Shown here: positions 1 through 6,950 of the stretch, in pieces | How positions within the stretch are numbered: position 1 is the first letter of the stretch | Layout: every line of letters starts with the position of its first letter | Source: JBIOWF01 sp044868295 | GTDB taxonomy: Bacteria > Actinomycetota > Actinomycetes > Streptosporangiales > Streptosporangiaceae | Assembly: GCA_044868295.1 (NCBI GenBank) | Contig: JBIOWF010000191.1 | Location: 1 to 43,491 of the forward strand | Reading direction: 5' to 3' | DNA length: 43,491 nucleotides | The notes under the pieces: model-generated | The model's input: the letters and a program-made list of their open reading frames with translations, nothing else | What the model was told of the DNA's origin: nothing | The model's database searches: none | Made by a program: the position numbers and the translations under genes

Positions 1-492
1 AGTCCCCTGTGTGCGACTCTCCAGGATGCTGTTGAGCTCGACTACGGCAAGGCCCCCCTGGCTTTCGGCGAAATCCCAGCCGACGATCAGTGAGGCACCG
101 GCCTCGGCGGCCCCATACGCCCCAGGAGGCCACTCGTCCGTCTCCAGATAGGCCGCGCCGACACCACGGGCATCGAACGGATCGAGACAGTGCATCCGGA
201 GGTGGTCACGAAGCGCCGGGTGCGCCACCGACGCGAGTGCCTCCTCCCGCTTCTCCCCTGCTCCTTCGACCGACTCGTCGTCGAACGGAATGAGGTGCTC
301 CGGACCGCGATGGGTGAAGGTGGCGGCGCGCATCGCGTCGGCGAGCGTGCCGTCGGTGGCCACCTTGAGCGAGACGGTGAGACCACCTGCGAACCGCTCC
401 GCGTCGGGACGGGTCAGATCGACGCCATGACGGGTCAGGAGCGGCGCCAGGTCCGCGCCTCGGACGAGCGGCACGTCGTCGAGAAGGCCCAT
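1..492 (-). CDS. Hypothetical protein, 3' end cut off by the window edge
   Basis: An open frame on the minus strand starts with ATG at 492 and runs off the window after 164 codons without a stop. It lies 17 nt after the tsaD stop, with a GAGG sequence 8 nt before the ATG, so it is probably the last gene seen of the alr-tsaD operon. The visible protein begins MGLLDDVPLVRGADLAPLL, is acidic and soluble-looking, and has no signal peptide or membrane segment. It ends in the hydrophobic stretch LIVGWDFAESQGGLAVVELN. I do not recognise the family. Operon position is the only clue to function, and none can be assigned. Confidence 0.6.
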   Translation of the reverse strand, partial: MGLLDDVPLVRGADLAPLLTRHGVDLTRPDAERFAGGLTVSLKVATDGTLADAMRAATFTHRGPEHLIPFDDESVEGAGEKREEALASVAHPALRDHLRMHCLDPFDARGVGAAYLETDEWPPGAYGAAEAGASLIVGWDFAESQGGLAVVELNSILESRTQGT

Positions 493-509
493 GGACCGAA
501 CCTCGGCGA

Positions 510-1547
510 TCACACGTGGATGGCAGTGATCGGGAGCGAGGAGTCGGCGGGGATGTCCAGTGTGGACGGCGTGACCCCGGCGGCGACCAGCTCGGAGCCC
601 AGCGCGGCCACCATGGCGCCGTTGTCGGTGCACAGGCCCGGCCGCGGCACCCGCAGCCGCACCCCCGCCGCGTCGCAACGCTCCTGGGCGAGGGCCCGCA
701 GCCGTGAGTTCGCCGCCACCCCACCGCCGATCAGCAGGTCCTTCACGCCGTAACGCTTACAGGCCTGCAACGCCTTGCGGGTGAGCACGTCGACGACCGC
801 TTCCTGGAAAGAGGCCGCGACATCCGCGACCGGCACGGTCTCTCCGGCGGAGATCCGGGCCTCCACCCACCGGGCCACCGCCGTCTTCAACCCCGAAAAG
901 GAGAAGTCGAGCGTGCCGTCGTCGTACTTGCCGCGCGGGAAGGCGACAGCCGTACCGGACCCGTCACGGGCTGCCCTGTCGATGTGCGGTCCGCCGGGGA
1001 ACGGCAGGCCGAGCACGCGCGCCACCTTGTCGAAGGCCTCACCGGCCGCGTCGTCCACGGTGGAGCCGAGGGAGACGACGTCGCGCGCCACGTCGGGCAC
1101 CAGTAGCAGCGACGAGTGTCCGCCGGACACCAGCATGGCGATCGCCGGCTTCGGCAACGGCCCGTGTTCGAGCTGGTCGACCGCGACGTGCGCGGCGAGG
1201 TGGTTGACGCCGTACAGCGGAACGCCCAGCCCCAGCGCGTAGGCCTTCGCCGCTGCCACGCCGACGAGCAGCGCGCCCGCGAGGCCGGGGCCCGCGGTGA
1301 CGGCGACCGCGTCGATGTCGGCGAAGCGCAGCCCGGCCTTGGCGAGCGCGCTCTCCACGGTCGGGGTCATGGCCTCCAGATGAGCCCTCGACGCGACCTC
1401 GGGCACCACGCCGCCGAAGCGGGCGTGCTCGTCCATGCTGGAGGCGATCGTGTCGGCCAGCAGCGTGTGACCCTGGACGATGCCCACTCCGGTCTCGTCA
1501 CAGGACGTCTCGATCCCCAAGACGATCGGCTCGTCAGGCCTGCTCAT
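510..1547 (-). CDS. tsaD: tRNA N6-adenosine threonylcarbamoyltransferase TsaD
   Basis: TsaD transfers the threonylcarbamoyl group from threonylcarbamoyl-AMP to A37 of ANN-decoding tRNAs, working with TsaB and TsaE. The 345-residue product has the family features: GIETSCDETG near the N-terminus, the metal-binding HLAAH (His116 and His120), SGGHSS, the FSFSGLKTAV segment, GGGVAANSRLR, and CTDNGAMVA with the last metal ligand. The frame is open further upstream, but the ATG at 1547 is preferred: it gives the normal TsaD N-terminus (MSRPDEPIVLGIETS) and has AGGGAG a few bases before it. It follows rimI by 65 nt, and that gap contains an 18-bp tandem repeat. Cytoplasmic housekeeping enzyme. Confidence 0.96.
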   Translation of the reverse strand: MSRPDEPIVLGIETSCDETGVGIVQGHTLLADTIASSMDEHARFGGVVPEVASRAHLEAMTPTVESALAKAGLRFADIDAVAVTAGPGLAGALLVGVAAAKAYALGLGVPLYGVNHLAAHVAVDQLEHGPLPKPAIAMLVSGGHSSLLLVPDVARDVVSLGSTVDDAAGEAFDKVARVLGLPFPGGPHIDRAARDGSGTAVAFPRGKYDDGTLDFSFSGLKTAVARWVEARISAGETVPVADVAASFQEAVVDVLTRKALQACKRYGVKDLLIGGGVAANSRLRALAQERCDAAGVRLRVPRPGLCTDNGAMVAALGSELVAAGVTPSTLDIPADSSLPITAIHV

Positions 1548-1564
1548 GGTCGCACTCCCTTCCC

Positions 1565-1600
1565 TTACTTTCCGGCTTCCCTTTACTTTCCGGCCTTTCC
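1565..1600 (-). repeat. 18-bp tandem repeat upstream of tsaD
   Basis: Two adjacent 18-bp units (1565-1582 and 1583-1600) share TTACTTTCCGGC and differ only in the last few bases. Read on the coding strand they are purine-rich (GGAAAG, GGGAAG) and lie just before the tsaD ribosome binding site. Confidence 0.6.
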
Positions 1601-1612
1601 AGGCGCTCCCGG

Positions 1613-2080
1613 TCAACCGAGTTTCCGCACCATCGTGATCGCGTCTGTGCCGTCGTCGTAGTACGCCCGCCGCAGCCCGAGCCGTTCGAAGCCGAAGCTC
1701 TCGTACATCGCCTGGGCAGGCGGGTTGTCCGAGCGCACCTCAAGGAACACCTCGGTGACGCCGCGCCGTACGGCCTCGGAGAGCAACTCGGTCATGAGCG
1801 TCGCGCCGACGCCTGCGCGCCGGTGCTCGGCGAGGACCGCGATCGTCTGAATGTCGGCCTGGTCGGCCGCCGCGGCGAGCCCGGCGTACCCGACGATGCG
1901 GTCACCGATCAAGGCGACGACGTAGTGCCGCGTGCGGGGCTGGTCGGCCAGCTCGCCCCGCATCATGCGCTCGCTCCACGCGTCCGCGGGGAACGTCGCC
2001 CGTTCGATGGACATGACCGCCGGAAGGTCCTCCCGGGTCATCTGGCGCACCACGGCCCCCGCCCCCGGTTCGGCCGTCAC
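1613..2080 (-). CDS. rimI: Ribosomal-protein-alanine N-acetyltransferase RimI (GNAT family)
   Basis: A 155-residue single-domain GNAT acetyltransferase. RimI acetylates the N-terminal alanine of ribosomal protein S18 using acetyl-CoA. The acetyl-CoA-binding motif A is seen as IQTIAVLAEHRRAGVGATLM (Q/RxxGxG/A type), followed by FLEVRSDNPPAQAMYESFGFE and the C-terminal RRAYY segment that is usual in RimI. The start is GTG at 2080, with GGAGAGGG upstream. It lies between tsaB and tsaD, the usual actinobacterial order, and this context supports RimI over a generic GNAT protein. The substrate is assigned from family and position only. Confidence 0.9.
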   Translation of the reverse strand: MTAEPGAGAVVRQMTREDLPAVMSIERATFPADAWSERMMRGELADQPRTRHYVVALIGDRIVGYAGLAAAADQADIQTIAVLAEHRRAGVGATLMTELLSEAVRRGVTEVFLEVRSDNPPAQAMYESFGFERLGLRRAYYDDGTDAITMVRKLG

Positions 2081-2138
2081 GACACCATCCCTCTCCTCCG
2101 GCCCGAACCGGTGAGGAGCGGGCGAAGGTCACGCGTCG

Positions 2139-2861
2139 TCACGCGGTCACCTTCTTGGGCGCTCCCGGCACCTGTGCGTCCGGGCGGCGAAGGTAGATCG
2201 GGATGGGCGGGCCGAGCACCAGGAGTTCCCGCGCCTTCTCCACGGAGTCGACCCGGTTCTCGGGCAGCCGGGCGATCTCGGCCGCCTCATCCGGCGTCAG
2301 GCCGGAAAGGCGCTCGGCGGCGAGGGCGGCCAGCGCTCCGGCCGACGGGTGTTCCGGGCCGAAGACGCGCTCGGATCCGATCGTCTCCGCGTACATGGCG
2401 GCCCCGGCGCCGATGACCGGCAGCTCGCCGGGAAGGTCGTGCGGCCGGTCGACCCGGGGCCCGTCGAGCCTGGTCCGGGCATCGCCGTACCGGGCCCAGA
2501 AGACCTCCTTGCGCCGTGCGTCGGTGGCGACCAGGAACGGCTCAGTGCGCTCGCTGGCGTACGCGAGCGCGTCCAGCGTGCAGATGCCGTACGCGGGGAC
2601 GCCGGTGGTCGTGGCGAGCGCCTTGGCGGTCATCAGGCCGACCCGCAGTCCTGTGTACGGGCCGGGGCCGGACCCGGCGACGATCGCCGTCACTTCACCG
2701 AGTGACGCGCCCGACTCACGGAGCGCCGTCTCGACGGCGGGCGCCAGCAGCTCACCATGGCGGCGAGCGTCGATCATCGTGGACTCGGCCAGTACCCGGC
2801 GCCCGTCGTGCAGGGCGGCGGTAACGGCGGGCGTGGCGGTGTCGAAGGCCAGGACAAGCAC
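2139..2861 (-). CDS. tsaB: tRNA threonylcarbamoyladenosine biosynthesis protein TsaB
   Basis: TsaB is the non-catalytic ASKHA-fold partner of TsaD in t6A synthesis. The 240-residue protein starts LVLAFDTATPAVTAAL, the normal TsaB N-terminus, and contains the GSGPGPYTGLRVGL motif and a C-terminal PIYLRRPDAQVP segment. The frame stays open upstream to 2984. The GTG at 2861 is chosen because it puts the start directly before the conserved first strand; the ribosome binding site is weak. It follows the sortase gene by 47 nt and precedes rimI by 58 nt. It normally follows tsaE directly in actinobacteria, whereas here two envelope genes intervene. Confidence 0.94.
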   Translation of the reverse strand: MLVLAFDTATPAVTAALHDGRRVLAESTMIDARRHGELLAPAVETALRESGASLGEVTAIVAGSGPGPYTGLRVGLMTAKALATTTGVPAYGICTLDALAYASERTEPFLVATDARRKEVFWARYGDARTRLDGPRVDRPHDLPGELPVIGAGAAMYAETIGSERVFGPEHPSAGALAALAAERLSGLTPDEAAEIARLPENRVDSVEKARELLVLGPPIPIYLRRPDAQVPGAPKKVTA

Positions 2862-2908
2862 GAAAGTCAAGCGTAGTCGCTGTACCGCCCACCGGAGCCG
2901 CGCGAGCG

Positions 2909-3469
2909 CTATCGGTCGGTGGGGTGGCCGTCGGCCCGCGAGGCGTAGACGATGATGTTGTCCCGGTACTCGTGCCGGGCCCAATCAAAGCTGCCGCCGC
3001 AGGTGATGAGCCTCAGCCCGTCCTCGGCGTAGACCCGCTGGGCGGGGAAGTCGTCCTTGGGCACCCTCTCGACGGAGTCGACCCGATACTCGGCGGTCTT
3101 GCCGTCGCTGCGCAACACCTTCACCACGGCCCCCTCGCGCAGGTCGCGCAGGCGGTAGAAGACCGCGGGCGCGGTCTTGGTGTCCACGTGCCCGATGATC
3201 ACCGAGGCTCCGGCGTCGCCGGGCACGGAGCTGCCCTTGTACCAGCCCGCGGTCTTCGGCTTGTCGAACGGGGGCAGCTCGACGTCGCCCGTGCCGGACA
3301 GCCCGAGCTTCATCAGCGGCGCCTTGAGGCGGAGCGCCGGGATGTCGATGCGTTCGGGCACGACGGAGGAGCGTGGAGCGGGCCGGTCCTCCTTGTGACC
3401 GTTCGCCGCGAACAACGCCAGCCCTGTGATGATCCCGGCCACTACCACCCACCGGGACGAAACAGCCAA
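2909..3469 (-). CDS. Class F sortase
   Basis: A 186-residue membrane-anchored cysteine transpeptidase of the actinobacterial class F type. It has a short N-terminal hydrophobic segment (about residues 7-22), a linker, then the sortase beta-barrel. The catalytic residues are visible: His94 in IIGHVDTKTAPAVFYRL, Cys157 in LITCGG, and Arg169 in YRDNIIVYA. The first codon is TTG at 3469, 2 nt after the stop of the preceding gene, so translation is probably coupled; GTG codons a few residues in are alternatives. Class F sortases cleave an LPxTG-like signal and attach proteins to the wall or to other proteins. No obvious LPxTG substrate lies in the window. Confidence 0.93.
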   Translation of the reverse strand: MAVSSRWVVVAGIITGLALFAANGHKEDRPAPRSSVVPERIDIPALRLKAPLMKLGLSGTGDVELPPFDKPKTAGWYKGSSVPGDAGASVIIGHVDTKTAPAVFYRLRDLREGAVVKVLRSDGKTAEYRVDSVERVPKDDFPAQRVYAEDGLRLITCGGSFDWARHEYRDNIIVYASRADGHPTDR

Positions 3470-3471
3470 TG

Positions 3472-4137
3472 TCAGGCCCCGGAGCGCCTGCGCGCCAGAC
3501 CGATGGCGACCCCGCCGACCGCCAGCAGCACGATCACGGTGACGCCGAGAGGCAGGCCGGAGCCGTCCTCAGGACCGCCCGCCGCGGTGCCACCGCCACC
3601 CGCGTGGGGCGCCTTCGTGGGGATCTTCGTCGGCGTGGCCGTCGCGGTGGGCGTGGCCGTCGCCGCGACGACCCTGAACGAACCGCTGCCGATGTCGTTG
3701 GTGGCCTCGCAGCGCACCTGGACCCGGTAGCCGCCGGGTTCGGCGTCCGCCCGGAGAGCGGCGGTGCCACGGACCTCCGGCACCGCGGCGAGCGCCGGAG
3801 AGGGCGTGGCCGACCCGGACGGGGTGGCGGCGGCCGGCGGCACCAGGGTGACCAGACCGGTGAACGCGTCGGACCGGGCGGTCGCCCGGAACTCCGTGCC
3901 ACCTGTCGGGAGGGGGCAGAAAGCCCGGATTCGAATGTTCTTGGTCGCCCCTCCGATGATCTTCCGGGGGTCCACCTCGACGCGGATGTCCTGCCGGGGA
4001 ATCGTGGCGGTCGGCGACGCGATCACCGGGGTCACCGAGATCGAGGGGCTGGGAGACAGCGTCTGCGCCTCCGCCGAACAGCCGAGCGACCCAAGTAAGA
4101 CCATCCCCGCGGCCACGGCCTGTGTGACCCTGCTCAT
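3472..4137 (-). CDS. Secreted or membrane-anchored Thr/Pro-rich protein next to sortase
   Basis: A 221-residue exported protein of unknown function. The N-terminus (MSRVTQAVAAGMVLLGSLGC) looks like a lipoprotein signal with Cys20, although the -3 residue is not the usual Leu. It is followed by a Ser/Thr/Pro linker, one extracellular beta-rich domain with two Cys (about residues 50-160), and TATPTATATPT-like low complexity. It ends with a membrane segment (about 196-214) and a basic tail (ARRRSGA). That C-terminal layout resembles a sorting signal, but the preceding sequence is SGLPLG, with no LPxTG. It is coupled to the sortase gene and is probably its partner; whether it is its substrate is open. 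Confidence 0.75.
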   Translation of the reverse strand: MSRVTQAVAAGMVLLGSLGCSAEAQTLSPSPSISVTPVIASPTATIPRQDIRVEVDPRKIIGGATKNIRIRAFCPLPTGGTEFRATARSDAFTGLVTLVPPAAATPSGSATPSPALAAVPEVRGTAALRADAEPGGYRVQVRCEATNDIGSGSFRVVAATATPTATATPTKIPTKAPHAGGGGTAAGGPEDGSGLPLGVTVIVLLAVGGVAIGLARRRSGA

Positions 4138-4215
4138 AGCCCCACCCCTCCCAGGATCATTCTGTGATGATCCACAGGAATCCGCGGATACGTCAAGGGG
4201 CTGGCAATTACCGAC

Positions 4216-4668
4216 CTAGATCAGCGACGAGGGAATATCCGACCAACGGGCACCAACACCGCGAAGCCGTACAACTCGCTGCTCGTCGGCGTGCTCGATG
4301 ACGATTTCGAGGCGATCGTCGGTGAGCCCCTCGACGAGTCCCTCGCCCCACTCGACCACGGTGACCGAGTCCTCCAGCGAGGCGTCCAGATCGAGATCGT
4401 CGACCTCCAGCGAACCGCCCAGCCGGTAAGCGTCGGCGTGCACCAGAGACGGGCCACCGGAGAGCGACGGGTGGACGCGGGCGATCACGAAGGTCGGGGA
4501 GGTGATCGGACCGCGGACTTTGAGCCCTTCTCCGATGCCCTGCACCAGCGTGGTCTTGCCCGCACCGAGCGGCCCGGTCAGCACCACCAGATCGCCGGGT
4601 CCGAGCAGGCCGCCGAGCTCCGCGCCCAACACCCGCATCTCCTCGGCCGTGGAGATCGTTCTCGTCAC
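4216..4668 (-). CDS. tsaE: tRNA threonylcarbamoyladenosine biosynthesis ATPase TsaE
   Basis: TsaE is the P-loop ATPase that drives the TsaB-TsaD complex in t6A tRNA modification. The 150-residue product has Walker A GPLGAGKTT (residues 32-40), followed by the family motif ITSPTFVIARVH, then HADAYRLG and VVEWGE. The start is GTG at 4668, 4 nt after the stop of the hydrolase gene, so the two are translationally linked. The length is typical. Downstream there is a 78-nt gap and then the sortase-associated pair, which separates tsaE from tsaB. Confidence 0.95.
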   Translation of the reverse strand: MTRTISTAEEMRVLGAELGGLLGPGDLVVLTGPLGAGKTTLVQGIGEGLKVRGPITSPTFVIARVHPSLSGGPSLVHADAYRLGGSLEVDDLDLDASLEDSVTVVEWGEGLVEGLTDDRLEIVIEHADEQRVVRLRGVGARWSDIPSSLI

Positions 4669-4672
4669 CGCC

Positions 4673-5725
4673 TCACGGCTCCCCTCGCTCCGCCCGCTTC
4701 AGCAGGTCCTGCAGTGCCTCGTTGACGGCGGCCGGCCGCTCCAGCTGCACCAGGTGCGACGAGTCGGAAATGGCGGTCAACCGCGCGGTCGGTACGGCTG
4801 CCGCGATCGCCCGGCTGTGATCGAGCGGAGTCAGCCAGTCCCGCTCGCCCACGATGATCGCGGTGGGCACCTTGTTCAGCACGTCGAGCGCCGTCAGCTT
4901 GTCGTGGGACATCAGCGCCGGGTAGAAGTCGGCGATCACCTCTGCGGGAGTCGCCCGGATCATGGACTCGACGAAGTCGACCACGGTGGGGCTCACGTTC
5001 TTCGAGTCGCCGAACCCGAGGTAGCGCAGGAGCAGGAAGGACACATCGTTACCCGCCTGGCGGCCCTTGTCCACCAGCGCGGCGCGCTTGCGCATGACGG
5101 ACACCGCCGACGGGACCGCCTTGTGGACCACCTTCGACACCAGGGCGGGCAGGCCCAGGCTGAGCTCGGCCAGCTTCCCCGCGGAGGTGGAGATCAGCGC
5201 CACGCCGCGGATCTTGTCGCCGAACAGCTCAGGCCGGTGGTCCGCGAGCGCCATGATCGTCATGCCGCCCATGGAGTGGCCGACCAGCACGCACGGCCCG
5301 GGGACGAGCTCTTCGAGCACGAGAGCCAGGTCCTCACCCAGACGATCGATCGTGCAGTCGGCGGCCTCGGCCCGGGCGGACTGCCCGTGGCAGCGCTGGT
5401 CCCACACCACCACCCGATGCGAGGCACGCAGATCACGCCACTGGTAGTGCCAGGAATCCGTGGCGAGGCAGTAGCCATGACACAGCACGACCGTGAGCGG
5501 CGCGTCCTCGGGGCCGTCGACCTCGGCGTGGATGGACACGCCGTCCGAGGTCGTCAGCGTCACCGGGCGTCCTTCTAACTCGCCGAACGGCTCGTTCGAC
5601 TCCACGTCGGGACGGAGCCGGATGCGGCCCACGGCATACCTCTTGGCCAGGGCCGCCGCCGCCACTCCCGCCGAAGCGGCACCGACTACGGCCCCCGCGA
5701 TCCCGACCCTGCGCCGTGTGGTCAT
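4673..5725 (-). CDS. Alpha/beta-fold hydrolase
   Basis: A 350-residue alpha/beta hydrolase with a hydrophobic N-terminal helix (about residues 8-27) that may act as a signal anchor. The catalytic triad can be read directly: nucleophile Ser151 in GHSMGG, Asp296 in GERDWLTP, and His324 in SDSSHLVQLERP. The oxyanion region is LCHGYCLATDSW. A protein of this type lies between alr and tsaE in many actinomycetes. Its substrate is unknown; esterase, lipase or thioesterase activity are all possible. The ATG start at 5725 lies 24 nt after the alr stop. Confidence 0.88.
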   Translation of the reverse strand: MTTRRRVGIAGAVVGAASAGVAAAALAKRYAVGRIRLRPDVESNEPFGELEGRPVTLTTSDGVSIHAEVDGPEDAPLTVVLCHGYCLATDSWHYQWRDLRASHRVVVWDQRCHGQSARAEAADCTIDRLGEDLALVLEELVPGPCVLVGHSMGGMTIMALADHRPELFGDKIRGVALISTSAGKLAELSLGLPALVSKVVHKAVPSAVSVMRKRAALVDKGRQAGNDVSFLLLRYLGFGDSKNVSPTVVDFVESMIRATPAEVIADFYPALMSHDKLTALDVLNKVPTAIIVGERDWLTPLDHSRAIAAAVPTARLTAISDSSHLVQLERPAAVNEALQDLLKRAERGEP

Positions 5726-5749
5726 ACCTGTTCTCCTCGCACCAGCGGA

Positions 5750-6898
5750 TCAGCGCTCCCCTGCATAAACGCGTGGCACGCGGGATCCGATCCTGGTCAC
5801 GATCTCATGAGTGATCGTGCCGAGGGAATCCGCCCATTCCTGACAAGTCGGCTCGCCGTCCGTGCCAGGGCCGAAAAGGATCACCTCGTCGCCCGAAACC
5901 AGCAGGTCGTCCCCGACATCGATGACGAACTGGTCCATGCAGACCCGGCCGGCGATGCGCCGCCGGCTCCCGGCGGCCAGCACCTCCGCCCGGTTCGTGG
6001 CCCCACGCATGATCCCGTCCGCGTATCCCAGAGGCACCAGGCCGAGCGTCGTCTCCCGATCCGTGACATAGAGGTGGCCATAGGAGACGCCGGAACCCGC
6101 CTGGACGCGTTTGACCTGCGCGATCCTGGCCGTGAGCGTCATGGCGGGGCACAGCGCGAAGTCGCCGAGCTCCGGAATGGGGCTCAAGCCGTACATGGCG
6201 ATGCCCGGCCGGACCATGTCATATCGGGCCCGCGGCAGCGTCAGCGTGGCCGCCGAGTTGGCGATGTGCCGGATGGCGCTGCTCGGCACGCCCGCCTTGT
6301 CGGCGACCGTCAGAGCCTCGTCGAAGGCCACGAATTGCGACTCGATCGACGGGTGACCGGGGATGTCGGCGCAGGCGAAGTGCGACCACAGCCCGGCGAT
6401 CTCGATGGCGCCCCCGGCCTGCACGGCGAGCGCCTGCTCGACCAGGGCCGGCCAGTCGGCCAGGGCGGACCCGCCCCGCGAGATGCCGGTGTCGACCTTC
6501 AGGTGCACCCGGACGGTGTGCCCCGTGCGCCCGGCGGCCGCCGCGATCTCGGCCAGGACCCACGGCGCGCTCGCCGACAGCTCCACGCCGCGTGCCGCCG
6601 CCTCGTCGAGCGGCTCCCCCGGGGTGATGAGCCACGACAGGACCGGCGCCGTGATCCCCGCCTCACGCAGTGCCAACGCCTCCCGGACGAAGGCCGTGCC
6701 GAGCCTGGTCGCGCCCGCCTCCAGGCACGCCTTGGCGGCCGGCACCAGTCCGTGACCGTACGCGTCGGCCTTGACCGCCGCCATGACCGCGGCACCCGGG
6801 GCGTGCTCGGCCAGCAACCGGACGTTGTGCCGGATCGCATCGAGGTCTATGCGCGCTTCAGCAGGGGTGAACACGGAGCTCTCTATCGGGCGGCTCAT
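5750..6898 (-). CDS. alr: Alanine racemase
   Basis: PLP-dependent enzyme that interconverts L- and D-alanine for peptidoglycan synthesis. The 382-residue protein has the PLP lysine Lys43 in AVKADAYGHG and the second catalytic base Tyr273 in GVSYGHLYV. It also carries HIANSAATL, DMVRPGIAMYG and the C-terminal RVCMDQFVIDVG. The ATG at 6898 gives the family-typical N-terminus, although the frame is open to 7093. No clear Shine-Dalgarno precedes it; a TACACT sequence at 6928-6923 could be a -10 element giving a very short leader. The upstream gene nnr ends at 6951, 52 nt away. Confidence 0.95.
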   Translation of the reverse strand: MSRPIESSVFTPAEARIDLDAIRHNVRLLAEHAPGAAVMAAVKADAYGHGLVPAAKACLEAGATRLGTAFVREALALREAGITAPVLSWLITPGEPLDEAAARGVELSASAPWVLAEIAAAAGRTGHTVRVHLKVDTGISRGGSALADWPALVEQALAVQAGGAIEIAGLWSHFACADIPGHPSIESQFVAFDEALTVADKAGVPSSAIRHIANSAATLTLPRARYDMVRPGIAMYGLSPIPELGDFALCPAMTLTARIAQVKRVQAGSGVSYGHLYVTDRETTLGLVPLGYADGIMRGATNRAEVLAAGSRRRIAGRVCMDQFVIDVGDDLLVSGDEVILFGPGTDGEPTCQEWADSLGTITHEIVTRIGSRVPRVYAGER

Positions 6899-6950
6899 CA
6901 CTTGATTCTGGCAGGTGGCCACAGTGTACGAGACCGATTCAGGCCCCACT

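Noticed and set aside
3472..4137. Canonical LPxTG sortase substrate
   Set aside because: The C-terminal span and basic tail are present, but the motif before them is SGLPLG, with no Thr-Gly cleavage site.
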